Part shown: positions 8,707 to 15,826 of the stretch, piece by piece
Position numbering within the stretch: the stretch's first letter is position 1
Layout: each line of letters starts with the position of its first letter
NCBI RefSeq assembly: GCF_009600885.1
Contig: NZ_VCLA01000120.1
Span: forward strand, 1 to 42,515
Direction: 5' to 3'
DNA from: Streptomyces jumonjinensis
GTDB taxonomy: Bacteria; Actinomycetota; Actinomycetes; Streptomycetales; Streptomycetaceae
Length of the DNA stretch: 42,515 nucleotides
Notes under the pieces: model-generated
Seen by the model: the letters and a program-made list of their open reading frames with translations, nothing else
Told to the model about the DNA's origin: nothing
Database searches by the model: none
Program-made: the position numbers and the translations under genes

Positions 8707-10314
8707 ATGTCATCGACCGTCCCCAAGGTCGCGCCGCCCAAGGCCGGCGCCCGGGAATGGGCCGGGCTCGCCGTACTGGCCCTGCCCACCCTGCTGCTCG
8801 CTCTCGACCAGAGCGTGCTGTTCCTGGCCCTGCCGCATCTCGCGGAGTCGCTGAACCCCACGGGCACCCAGACCCTGTGGATCATGGATGTCTACGGGTT
8901 CCTGTGCGCCGGCTTCCTCGTGACGATGGGCACCCTCGGCGACCGGATCGGCCGCCGCAAGCTGCTGATGATCGGCGCGTCTGTCGTCGGCGTCGCCTCG
9001 CTGCTGGCCGCCTTCTCCACCAGCGCCGAGATGCTGATCGTCACCCGCGCCCTGCTCGGTGTCGCCGCCGCCACCCTGATGCCGTCCACGCTGGCCCTGA
9101 TCAGCAACATGTTCCAGGACGCGCGCCAGCGCGGCCGGGCCATCGCCGTCTGGGCCAGCTGCTTCATGGGCGGCACCGCGCTCGGCCCCGTGGCCGGCGG
9201 TGTGCTGCTGGAGTACTGGTGGTGGGGCTCGGTCTTCCTGCTCGGCGTCCCGGTGATGCTGATCCTGCTGGTCTCGGCGCCGTTCGTGCTGCCCGAGTAC
9301 CGCGACCCGAACGGCGGCCGGATCGACCTGATCAGTGTGGCGCTCTCGCTCGCCGCGATCCTGCCGGTCATCTACGGCCTCAAGGAGATCGCCCGCGAGG
9401 GCTGGGAGCCGGCCCGTGTCCTCGCGATCGTGGCCGGGCTGGTCTTCGGCGCGCTGTTCGCCCGCCGCCAGCGCACGCTGGAACACCCGCTGATGGACCT
9501 CAGCCTCTTCAAGCGCGGCGCTTTCACGGCCTCGCTGCTCATCCTGATGTTCGCCATGGCCACCATGGGCGGCAGCTACCTCTTCATCACCGGCTATCTC
9601 CAGATGGTCGAGGGGCTCTCCCCCGTCGAAGCCGGTCTGTGGATGGTGCCGTCGGCGATCGCCTCCCTCGTCGCCGCGACCCTCGCCCCGACGCTGGTCA
9701 AGCGGCTGCCCATGGGCGTCGTCATCGGCGGCGGTCTCGGCGTCACCACCATCGGCTATCTGCTCCTCGCCTTCGTCGACCCGGTCGGCGGGCTGCCGCT
9801 GCTCGTCGCGGGCTTTGTGATCGCCTTCCTCGGCACCGGTCCCATCGGCGCGCTCGGCACCAACCTGGTGGTCAGCTCCGCCCCGCCGGAGAAGGGCGGC
9901 TCCGCCGCCTCGGTCTCCGAGACCAGCGGCCAGTTCGGCGTCGCCTTCGGCCTCGCGGCGCTCGGCAGCCTCGGCGGCGCGCTCTACCAGAGCAGGATCG
10001 CGGTGCCCGACGGACTGTCGGGGGATGCCGCCGACACCGTCCGGGCCGGCATCGAAGGCGCCGTCGCCGAAGCCGACAAGCTCCAGGGCGCTCTCGGCGA
10101 CCAGGTCCTGACGGCCGCCCGGGAGGCGTACACCAGCGGGCTGAACACCGTCGCCGTCGTCTGCGCCGCGCTCGCCGCCGTCACCGCGGTACTCGCGACG
10201 ACCGCACTGCGCAAGGTCGGCGGCGACGGCGGAGCACACGGAGCCCACGAAGCTCCCGAGGGCGGCGAGGAGGCCGCCCCCGAGGGCACGCTCCGGCCCG
10301 CCCAGGGCCGCTAG
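8707..10314 (+). CDS. MFS efflux transporter, DHA2 (14-TM, EmrB/QacA-like)
   Basis: This 535-aa integral membrane protein has about 14 hydrophobic segments. Near the N-terminus it has LDQSVLFLALPHLAESL, the motif-D1-type region of DHA2 drug:H+ antiporters, then GDRIGRRKLLMIG, the loop 2-3 motif A of the major facilitator superfamily. GTALGPVAGGVLLEYWWW matches motif C of antiporters. Transporters of this class export drugs, dyes or endogenous metabolites using the proton gradient. The ATG follows GAGAAGGAA. Its head-to-head position with the SARP regulator and the shared repeat-rich region suggest co-regulation. The C-terminal region after residue 480 is charged and cytoplasmic. The substrate cannot be told. 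Confidence 0.92.
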   Translation: MSSTVPKVAPPKAGAREWAGLAVLALPTLLLALDQSVLFLALPHLAESLNPTGTQTLWIMDVYGFLCAGFLVTMGTLGDRIGRRKLLMIGASVVGVASLLAAFSTSAEMLIVTRALLGVAAATLMPSTLALISNMFQDARQRGRAIAVWASCFMGGTALGPVAGGVLLEYWWWGSVFLLGVPVMLILLVSAPFVLPEYRDPNGGRIDLISVALSLAAILPVIYGLKEIAREGWEPARVLAIVAGLVFGALFARRQRTLEHPLMDLSLFKRGAFTASLLILMFAMATMGGSYLFITGYLQMVEGLSPVEAGLWMVPSAIASLVAATLAPTLVKRLPMGVVIGGGLGVTTIGYLLLAFVDPVGGLPLLVAGFVIAFLGTGPIGALGTNLVVSSAPPEKGGSAASVSETSGQFGVAFGLAALGSLGGALYQSRIAVPDGLSGDAADTVRAGIEGAVAEADKLQGALGDQVLTAAREAYTSGLNTVAVVCAALAAVTAVLATTALRKVGGDGGAHGAHEAPEGGEEAAPEGTLRPAQGR

Positions 10315-10510
10315 GCGATTTCGGGAGGGGAATCCCCTTCGCGGGGTGTCGGCCGTGGGCCGGTGGCAGGGCACGTGATGGCGCGGGGTGCAGGGCCGCG
10401 CCCCTACGTGCCCTGCCCGCACGTCCGCGCGCCGCGCGCAAACGTTATGCCGGGATTCCGATGGGCCCGAAGCAGCCGCGTTGTCCGTGGGCCGTGCCAC
10501 GATGGCGGGC

Positions 10511-11128
10511 ATGACGGAGAACGGGGGTGGCGCTCGGGAGTCCGGGCGGCCGTCACGACTGACGGAACTCATCGATATGGAGCCCGTGGGGCAGGGTCCC
10601 GCCGCCCCGGGCCCGTCGATGGAACCCGGGGCGGCACCGCCCGAGCCCATGCCGCCCGAGCTCTCGCCCGAGGAGCGGGTGGTGATCGGCCGGCGTGAGT
10701 TCGCCGTACGGCTGGGGGAGTTCCGGCGTACGGACGCAACATGGACGCTGCCGGAAGTGGCACTGATCATCAAAGGAGCCGACCTCGTCCCGGACAGGAT
10801 CACGGAGCGTCTCGGCCTGGAGCCCACCTCCTCAAGGCTCCCCGGGGTGAACCGCTGGTTTCCCGGTGACACCGATGGCCGATGGTATTTCGAGTGCGAC
10901 GACCGCACCACCCGGATCTTCTCCGAGCAGCTCGACCATGTCCTCAGCGCAGTGGAGAGCCGCACCGAGGCTCTCGCGTCCCTGAGGTCGGAGGGGTACA
11001 CCGTCGCGCTCACCGTCTGGGGCTACGTGGACCACGACTCCCAGCTCGCCTTCTCCGCCTCGGACATGGCGCGAATCGCCCGCTTGAACGTCCCGCTCAG
11101 CCTCTCTCAGAGCCTGAGCGACCGATGA
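10511..11128 (+). CDS. DUF4279-like protein, copy A1 of a duplicated family
   Basis: This 205-aa protein (from MTENGGG) has a low-complexity Pro/Gly/Glu-rich N-terminus of about 70 residues and then a domain resembling DUF4279, recalled from memory. Recognisable elements are LPEVALIIKGADLVPDRITERLGLEP, a GDTDGRW segment, the helix EALASLRSEGYTV, and a final strand-turn region ending in LSLSQSLSDR. The start is uncertain because no good ribosome site precedes 10511; an ATG at 10502 is in the same frame. A close duplicate without the long N-terminus lies at 12678-13094, and a third copy survives as a fragment near 14940. Members of this family often sit among small immunity-like genes. Such a role here is inference. 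Confidence 0.75.
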   Translation: MTENGGGARESGRPSRLTELIDMEPVGQGPAAPGPSMEPGAAPPEPMPPELSPEERVVIGRREFAVRLGEFRRTDATWTLPEVALIIKGADLVPDRITERLGLEPTSSRLPGVNRWFPGDTDGRWYFECDDRTTRIFSEQLDHVLSAVESRTEALASLRSEGYTVALTVWGYVDHDSQLAFSASDMARIARLNVPLSLSQSLSDR

Positions 11129-11150
11129 GACACCACCGCTGGAGCCTCGC

Positions 11151-11582
11151 TTGAATTCCCCCGAGTACTGGACCGATGTCTACACGTCGTTGGCGATCAC
11201 CAATGCCGATATGGACATCGACTTCGTGAACGATTCCCTTGGGCTATCCGGCGTCCCGTCCGACGCGCCTGGGCCGTTCGTCACCACGGGGCCGGGCTGG
11301 TGGGCCTTCACCTTCGATGAGCAGCTGGCACAGGATCTGGACGGCCAGATCGCGGCCCTTGTCTCCCAGGTCGCCCCTCGCCTCGACGGCGTCCAGCGGC
11401 TCCGGGAAGCGGGCTACGCGATTCAGGTGGCCATCGCGGGAACGGTCGAGTCGCGCGCCGCGCTGTACATGACTCCCGAAGCCGCGAGCCTGCTGGCAAC
11501 GCTCGGCCTCCCGGTCTCGTTCACCACGCTCACCGCTCTGGGCAGACCTCAAGAGGACCCGATGGCCTGGCTCGACGACTGA
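11151..11582 (+). CDS. Small protein distantly related to its DUF4279-like neighbour (B1)
   Basis: The 143-aa product starts at a TTG 22 bases after gene A1, so the two are probably co-translated. Its order of elements parallels A1: LGL..P near residue 30, an aromatic GPGWWAFTF strand, a helix LDGVQRLREAGYAIQVAI, and LLATLGLPVSFTTL at the end. I read it as a diverged member of the same fold. The first 17 codons recur at 13117 after the second A gene, which shows that the A-B pair was once duplicated as a unit. The TTG start is supported because the duplicate has ATG at the same position. The function is unknown. Confidence 0.75.
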   Translation: MNSPEYWTDVYTSLAITNADMDIDFVNDSLGLSGVPSDAPGPFVTTGPGWWAFTFDEQLAQDLDGQIAALVSQVAPRLDGVQRLREAGYAIQVAIAGTVESRAALYMTPEAASLLATLGLPVSFTTLTALGRPQEDPMAWLDD

Positions 11583-11727
11583 GGCGGCGGCCAATGGGGG
11601 TTCGAGGGTTACCCGGTCAGCAGCGGTGGGTGAGGGAGAGATGAACGCGCTCATCAGGTTCGGTGGCGCTGGAATCCCCCGGCCCCCGACGACTGCACAT
11701 GCGTGAAGTCCTGGAAGGTGAACGGCA

Positions 11728-11961
11728 GTGGCGTCACTCGTCTATTTTCGAAAGATCTCCGAATCACCGGAGTCGGTCGAGTATCTTTTCGGCTTCGACG
11801 GCAGCGAAGAGACGTGCCGCCTCATGATGAACACCGGAACCCGTAGATCCCTCCCCGTAGACGGAAATATCAACTACGCCTTCCTCAAGGCGTCACGGAA
11901 GATCAATTCCCTCTACGGCGAGACGGACGTATGGCCCGAGCACGGCGTCAGCGCCAGCTGA
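11728..11961 (+). CDS. Small hypothetical protein, probably the 3' part of a frameshifted gene
   Basis: The 77-aa reading frame begins VASLVYFRKISESPESVEYL at a GTG. It has a sensible codon pattern and ends KASRKINSLYGETDVWPEHG. Just upstream, frame +2 relative to it codes a convincing peptide ending DDCTCVKSWKVNGSGV. Removing one T from the TTTT run at 11745-11748 joins that peptide to FRKISESPE in one frame. An ATG at 11641 with GAGGGAG before it would be the natural start, needing a second compensating shift. The GTG start may therefore be artificial. I do not recognise a function; it belongs with the small unknown genes of this patch. Confidence 0.5.
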   Translation: MASLVYFRKISESPESVEYLFGFDGSEETCRLMMNTGTRRSLPVDGNINYAFLKASRKINSLYGETDVWPEHGVSAS

Positions 11962-12073
11962 CCCTGGAGCAGGCCGGAGATTACCGCTCCAGCTGTGCTC
12001 GCCATCATCAGAGGTCAGAATATCCAGAGCACATGAACGTTCCACGGAAGCACATGCCGCTTGAGGAGCAGCG

Positions 12074-12553
12074 ATGCCGCAACGGATTCTGGATCGACAG
12101 AAACTCGTCTTGGTCGACGGCGGGTTCGATCTCTACGATGCGGACTACGAGGCAAGCGACTCGGACATCCTGCGCGCCGCCATTGAGCAGACCGTGGCCG
12201 GCGACGGGTACGAGATCTGTGTCAGCTGCCTCCAGGACCAGGGCCGTGTTCGGCTGACCATCGACGCCTGGGGCGAGGAGCCTTCGTCTGCCCCTGATGG
12301 AGCCTGGAACGGGCACAGGGAGATGACTCTGGCGTGTCCAACCGGCGTGATCGTGATCTCGGAGCGGACAGCGGGTGCTTCATGCGTCGATCTCCCGTAC
12401 GGGGCCGGCGACTACTCCGTGCGCGTCTGGTTCTGGACAAAGGGGAAATCGAAGGCGGGCTCGCCACACCAGCAGGGCCGGAAAGGCGCGGAAGAGTACC
12501 TGGCCCAGATATGGCCGGCAGTCGGCAAGGCGGCAGACGCCGTCACTCCATGA
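12074..12553 (+). CDS. Uncharacterised 159-aa protein (C1)
   Basis: The ATG follows GAGGAGCAGCG. The protein starts MPQRILDRQKLVLVDGGFDL and appears to be one beta-rich soluble domain (EICVSCLQDQGRVRLTIDAW, then a TLACPTGVIVISE strand and DYSVRVWFW). Its tail is charged and ends EEYLAQIWPAVGKAADA. There is no signal peptide or membrane segment. The last 20 or so codons recur at 13771-13845 as a remnant, so this gene was also duplicated. I do not recognise a function. The company of DUF4279-like and other small genes fits an immunity or antitoxin-like locus, which is inference only. Confidence 0.7.
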   Translation: MPQRILDRQKLVLVDGGFDLYDADYEASDSDILRAAIEQTVAGDGYEICVSCLQDQGRVRLTIDAWGEEPSSAPDGAWNGHREMTLACPTGVIVISERTAGASCVDLPYGAGDYSVRVWFWTKGKSKAGSPHQQGRKGAEEYLAQIWPAVGKAADAVTP

Positions 12554-12677
12554 GGCATCAGGAACCACCTGTACGCCGCCGAGGTCGGCGACCAGCGCCC
12601 CCTTGGGCTATCCGAAAGAACATGAGGCAGATGTACCGATACCGGCCGGAGCCCGTACGCCAAGCAGAGGGGGAGCG

Positions 12678-13094
12678 ATGAATAAAAAAGCCCGGCCGGG
12701 CGAAACATGGACGCTGCCGCATGTGGCACTGGTCATCAAGGGCCCCGACCTCTACCCGGACCGGGTCACCGAGCGTCTCTGCCTGCAACCCACCTCTTCA
12801 GGGCCTCCGGGGGTGGACCGCTGGATTCCCGGTGACACCGATGGCCGATGGAGCCTTGAGTGCGACAACCGGATCACCCGGATCTTCTCCGAGCAGCTCG
12901 ACCACGTCCTCAGCGCAGCGGAGAGCCGCACCGAGGCTCTCGCGTCCCTGAGGTCGGAGGGGCACACCGTCATGCTCACCGTCTGGGGCTATGCGGACCA
13001 CGACTCCCAGCTCGCCTTCTCCGCCTCGGACATAGCCCGAATCGCCCGCTTGAACATCCCGCTCAGGCTCTCTCAGAGCCTGAGCGACCGATGA
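12678..13094 (+). CDS. DUF4279-like protein, copy A2
   Basis: The 138-aa product starts MNKKARPGETWTLPHVALVI at an ATG preceded by AGAGGGGGAG. It is the short, single-domain form of copy A1. From the GETWTLP region to the stop the two nucleotide sequences align without obvious gaps and differ mostly by substitutions, for example WYFECDDRTTR in A1 and WSLECDNRITR here. The similarity continues past the stop codon, through the 22-base spacer, into the first codons of the following gene. This is therefore a segmental duplication. The long N-terminal extension of A1 is absent. The function is unknown, with the same immunity-like hypothesis as A1. Confidence 0.75.
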   Translation: MNKKARPGETWTLPHVALVIKGPDLYPDRVTERLCLQPTSSGPPGVDRWIPGDTDGRWSLECDNRITRIFSEQLDHVLSAAESRTEALASLRSEGHTVMLTVWGYADHDSQLAFSASDIARIARLNIPLRLSQSLSDR

Positions 13095-13116
13095 GACACC
13101 ACCGCCGGAGCCTCGT

Positions 13117-13185
13117 ATGAATTCCCCCGAGTACTGGACGGATGTCTACACGTCATTGGCGATCACCATCGCGGAGCGACCATGA
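13117..13185 (+). pseudogene. Truncated second copy of gene B (B2 fragment)
   Basis: ATG at 13117 codes MNSPEYWTDVYTSLAIT, identical to the start of the 143-aa gene at 11151. It then diverges to IAERP and stops. Similarity to the full copy ends within the codons for AIT, which marks a recombination breakpoint near 13168. The TGA stop at 13183-13185 overlaps the ATG of the next gene at 13182, so the fragment now acts as a short coupled leader peptide. Confidence 0.75.
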
Positions 13186-13595
13186 CATATTACACAGATC
13201 TGACCCCTTACGAATATCTCACAGACGATATTCCAAACGGCACAGAATCTCTGAACATCGGCTGGCTGGAAAATGGCATTGAATTCCCTGTCGGAGAAAC
13301 TTCAGAGCTTATGCGGGAGCAGCTTCTTCGACTGATTCAAAATCACCCAAGCGGACGCACGCGAGGGTGGCACTCATGCTCACTGCGTCATGAATCTGGA
13401 CGCCTCTCTTATCCGTATTCGATCGAACGCGACGGGAGGAAGACCGTTCTCGGTTCCGCGGAAATTCGACTGACGCTGGACAGCGGCCTAATCCTGATCG
13501 CACCCAACCTTATCTTTCATTACATCGAAGATCATCACTACCTACCTCCGGCGTCCTTCATCGACGCAGTACTCAAAGGTAAAGCAACATCGTGA
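13182..13595 (+). CDS. Uncharacterised low-GC small protein (D)
   Basis: The 137-aa protein starts MTYYTDLTPYEYLTDDIPNG and is soluble and acidic to neutral. Its codons are clearly less GC-rich than anything else in the window (many A/T-ending codons such as ATT, TCT, GAA, AAT). This points to recent acquisition. Its ATG overlaps the stop of the truncated B2 fragment by four bases (ATGA), so translation may depend on the fragment. The central WHSCSLRHESG and the C-terminal APNLIFHYIEDHHYLPP are the most distinctive parts. I recall similar small Streptomyces proteins of unknown function with the same opening but cannot name the family with confidence. Confidence 0.7.
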   Translation: MTYYTDLTPYEYLTDDIPNGTESLNIGWLENGIEFPVGETSELMREQLLRLIQNHPSGRTRGWHSCSLRHESGRLSYPYSIERDGRKTVLGSAEIRLTLDSGLILIAPNLIFHYIEDHHYLPPASFIDAVLKGKATS

Positions 13596-13770
13596 GCGTT
13601 CCAGCGACTCTGCTGGTTCGACCATCCCGATGTGGAGCGGCTTGCCGCCATTACGGCGGGCTGACAGATCGCCCAGCTCCAGCAGCCGCACCAGACGGTC
13701 GGCGAGCGCGCGGTGCGGACGGCGGTTTCCCGGACGGTCTGGAGCGGCTTGGCGGAGGCGACGACGATAG

Positions 13771-13845
13771 GGGCGGAAGGGGGCGGAGGAGTATCTGGTT
13801 GAGATATGGCCGACGCCCGGGAAGGCAGCGGACATCAAGGCTTGA
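13771..13845 (+). pseudogene. 3' remnant of a second copy of gene C
   Basis: The frame codes RKGAEEYLVEIWPTPGKAAD then IKA and stop. It closely matches the C-terminus of the protein at 12074-12553 (RKGAEEYLAQIWPAVGKAAD). The 170 bases upstream, back to the end of gene D, do not show the rest of the gene clearly, so only the tail survives. The region between 13596 and 13885 holds no intact gene. Confidence 0.7.
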
Positions 13846-13885
13846 GGAGGCAATGCCTGGAGCTGGAGTCGGTCCGGAAGGCGGG

Positions 13886-14893
13886 TCAGACGCCGTATCG
13901 CTCGGGCTTGGGTGTTCTGGTCATCAGGAGGCCGGCCGCCTCGGCGACGGTGGCCGTGCCGTTGACGACGGAGACGACCACTTCGGTGATGGGCATCTCC
14001 ACCCCGTGCCGACGCGCGAGCTCCAGGATGGACTGGGACGACTTGACGCCCTCTGCGGTCTGGCGGGTCGCGGCGCTCGCCTCGGGCACGGTCAGGCCCT
14101 GGCCCAGGTGTTCGCCGAAGGTACGGTTGCGGGAGAGCGGTGACATGCAGGTGGCGATGAGGTCGCCCACTCCGGCCAGGCCGGAGAAGGTGAGCGGGTC
14201 GGCGCCCAGCACCGCGCCGAGCCGGGCGGTCTCCGCCAGGCCACGGGTCATCAGCAGGGCGCGGGCGTTGTCGCCCAGGCCCATCCCGGCGGCGAGTCCG
14301 ATGGCGAGGGCGATGACGTTCTTCACCGCGCCCCCCAGTTCGCAGCCGACCACGTCCGCGTTGGTGTAGGGACGGAAGTACGGGGTGACGCAGGCGTCCT
14401 GAAGCGCTTTGGCCGTGGTCTCGTCACGGCAGGCGATCACCGACGCGGCGGGCCGGCGGGCGGCGACCTCCCGGGCGAGGTTCGGGCCGGAGACCACTGC
14501 GACCCGGTCAGCCGGAACCCCGGTCACCTCGGTGATGACTTCGCTCATCCGCAGTCCGGTGTGCGTCTCGATGCCCTTCATCAGGCTGACGACCACGGTA
14601 CGGGGGTTGATCAACGGCGCCCACGCGGTGAGGTTGTCCCGCAGCGACTGCGCCGGGATCGACACCACCAGGTGATCCGCTCCCGCCACGGCCTCAGCGA
14701 CATCGGTGGTGGCCCGCAGCGACCGAGGCAGGGTGATGTCCGGCAGATAGGCGGGGTTCTCGTGGCGGATGTTGATCGCATCCACGATCTCGCGCCTGCG
14801 GCCGTGGATGACGACCTCGTTGCCCGCGTCGGCGAGCACCGCCGCGAACGCCGTGCCCCACGACCCGGCCGACAGCACCGCAACCCGGTTCAT
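13886..14893 (-). CDS. gpsA: NAD(P)-dependent glycerol-3-phosphate dehydrogenase
   Basis: This 335-aa enzyme reduces dihydroxyacetone phosphate to sn-glycerol-3-phosphate for phospholipid synthesis. The Rossmann fold opens MNRVAVLSAGSWGTAFA. GPNLAREVA, GGAVKNVIALAIG with the catalytic Lys, and TFSGLAGVGDLIATC are the family signatures. ATG 14893 is chosen because it follows GGGGAGAGGGGC and gives the usual N-terminus; the frame remains open upstream through a non-homologous stretch. The usual first Gly of the GxGxxG nucleotide loop is Ser8. The gene sits isolated among the remnants of the accessory patch, so it is more likely a second copy than the housekeeping gene. Confidence 0.93.
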   Translation of the reverse strand: MNRVAVLSAGSWGTAFAAVLADAGNEVVIHGRRREIVDAINIRHENPAYLPDITLPRSLRATTDVAEAVAGADHLVVSIPAQSLRDNLTAWAPLINPRTVVVSLMKGIETHTGLRMSEVITEVTGVPADRVAVVSGPNLAREVAARRPAASVIACRDETTAKALQDACVTPYFRPYTNADVVGCELGGAVKNVIALAIGLAAGMGLGDNARALLMTRGLAETARLGAVLGADPLTFSGLAGVGDLIATCMSPLSRNRTFGEHLGQGLTVPEASAATRQTAEGVKSSQSILELARRHGVEMPITEVVVSVVNGTATVAEAAGLLMTRTPKPERYGV

Positions 14894-14933
14894 CCTGCCC
14901 CTCTCCCCATCAAGTCCCTTCAAGCGATGGACT

Positions 14934-15260
14934 TCAGGCGACCCTATCCAGCTCGCCCTCTCCGCCTCGGGCATGGCGCGGATCGCCCACAGGAACATCC
15001 CGCTCAGCCTCTCTCCCAGCCTGGGCGACAACGCCCGTGCCCTCCGGAAGGCCGAGCGCGCGGGGGGGGAGGGATATCAGGAGGAGGGTGGTGCCCGCCC
15101 AGCCCGCCAGGAGGGGGGTCCACCAGGGGAGGGCGAGGTGGTGGGTGAGGGTGGTGAGGCCGAGGGGGGTGTTGCAGAGGGCTTCGGTGAGGGGGGAGCC
15201 GAAGCCCTGGATCACCAGCGTGATAGCGGATACGCGGAGGAGGCCCCGGGCGGGGGTCAC
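14934..15260 (-). CDS. Small membrane protein with a replaced C-terminus
   Basis: The GTG at 15260 overlaps the stop of the upstream ATPase gene (GTGA), so the two are translationally coupled. The 108-aa product has two hydrophobic stretches (VSAITLVIQGFG, then WWTPLLAGWAGTTLLLISL), a pattern I associate with small unknown Streptomyces membrane proteins. After about residue 76 the sequence (VVAQAGREAERD onward) is the antisense of a DUF4279-like remnant. The native end has therefore been replaced at a breakpoint near 15030. It may still be made but its tail is not ancestral. The function is unknown. Confidence 0.5.
   Translation of the reverse strand: MTPARGLLRVSAITLVIQGFGSPLTEALCNTPLGLTTLTHHLALPWWTPLLAGWAGTTLLLISLPPRALGLPEGTGVVAQAGREAERDVPVGDPRHARGGEGELDRVA
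14940..15029 (+). pseudogene. 3' remnant of a third DUF4279-like copy (A3)
   Basis: The frame codes IQLALSASGMARIAHRNIPL and then SLSPSLGD, matching the end of copies A1 and A2 (LAFSASDMARIARLNVPLSL). Nucleotide similarity ends at 15029, before the stop codon position. Only about 30 codons remain, directly upstream of gpsA and antisense to the end of the small membrane gene. Confidence 0.75.
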
Positions 15261-15685
15261 TGAGGGAGGAGGGGGAGATCCGCCCAGACGGTTTTGCCGA
15301 TCTCGCGGGGCCTGGTGCCCCAGGCGGAGGAGAGGGCGTCGACCAGGAAGAGGCCGCGGCCCGATTCGGCGTCGGGGGAGGGGGCGGCGGGGGTCGGGGG
15401 CGGGGTGGACTCGGTGAGGGCGTCGGAGACCTCGATGCGGAGGGTCTCCGGGGTCAGGGTGAGGCGGAGCTCGAAGTCGCGGCCGGGGAGGCGGGCGTGG
15501 GTGACGGCGTTCGCGGCGAGTTCGGCGATGATCTGGGCGGCGGACTCCGAGGTGGGGCAGGTGCGGGGCAGGCCCCATGCGTCGAGGGTGTGGAGGGCCA
15601 GCAGCCGGGACTGGACGGCCGCCTTCCGGGTGGCCGAGAAACGCTGTACGAATTCAACCGTGGGGGTGGGTGTTTCCGTTTTCAT
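15257..15685 (-). CDS. ATP-binding protein, anti-sigma/serine kinase-like (RsbW type)
   Basis: The 142-aa protein has a GHKL-type histidine-kinase-like ATPase fold. The N-box is IIAELAANAVTHA and the G-box is GRGLFLVDALSSAWG. It is the single-domain form common in Streptomyces, related to anti-sigma-factor kinases and to the small ATPases next to WhiJ/AbaA-type regulators. The Pro/Ala/Ser-rich insertion (ESTPPPTPAAPSPDAES) between the boxes is low complexity. It is divergent from the XRE regulator at 15827 and overlaps the small membrane gene downstream by four bases. It probably binds a regulator or sigma factor in the cytoplasm; the partner is not known. Confidence 0.88.
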   Translation of the reverse strand: MKTETPTPTVEFVQRFSATRKAAVQSRLLALHTLDAWGLPRTCPTSESAAQIIAELAANAVTHARLPGRDFELRLTLTPETLRIEVSDALTESTPPPTPAAPSPDAESGRGLFLVDALSSAWGTRPREIGKTVWADLPLLPQ

Positions 15686-15826
15686 GCCATAGAGCCTGGC
15701 CTCCGTCGCATACTGCCCGACAGTCGCGACACCACGACTCTCGGTACGGGTACGGGGTACACCAGCTGCGTTGTACGGGTCCTCGGCCGTGCCCCGAACA
15801 GGCGCGCATGCGAAGGCGGTACGGAT

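Noticed and set aside
8710..11013. 767-codon minus-strand frame opposite the DHA2 transporter
   Set aside because: Composition is low complexity (Asp/Glu/Gln/His-rich) and it mirrors the transporter and the DUF4279-like gene; no ribosome site or domain.
12375..12677. N-terminal extension of DUF4279-like copy A2 by 101 codons
   Set aside because: It overlaps the well-supported gene C1 in another frame, and ATG 12678 has a clear ribosome site.
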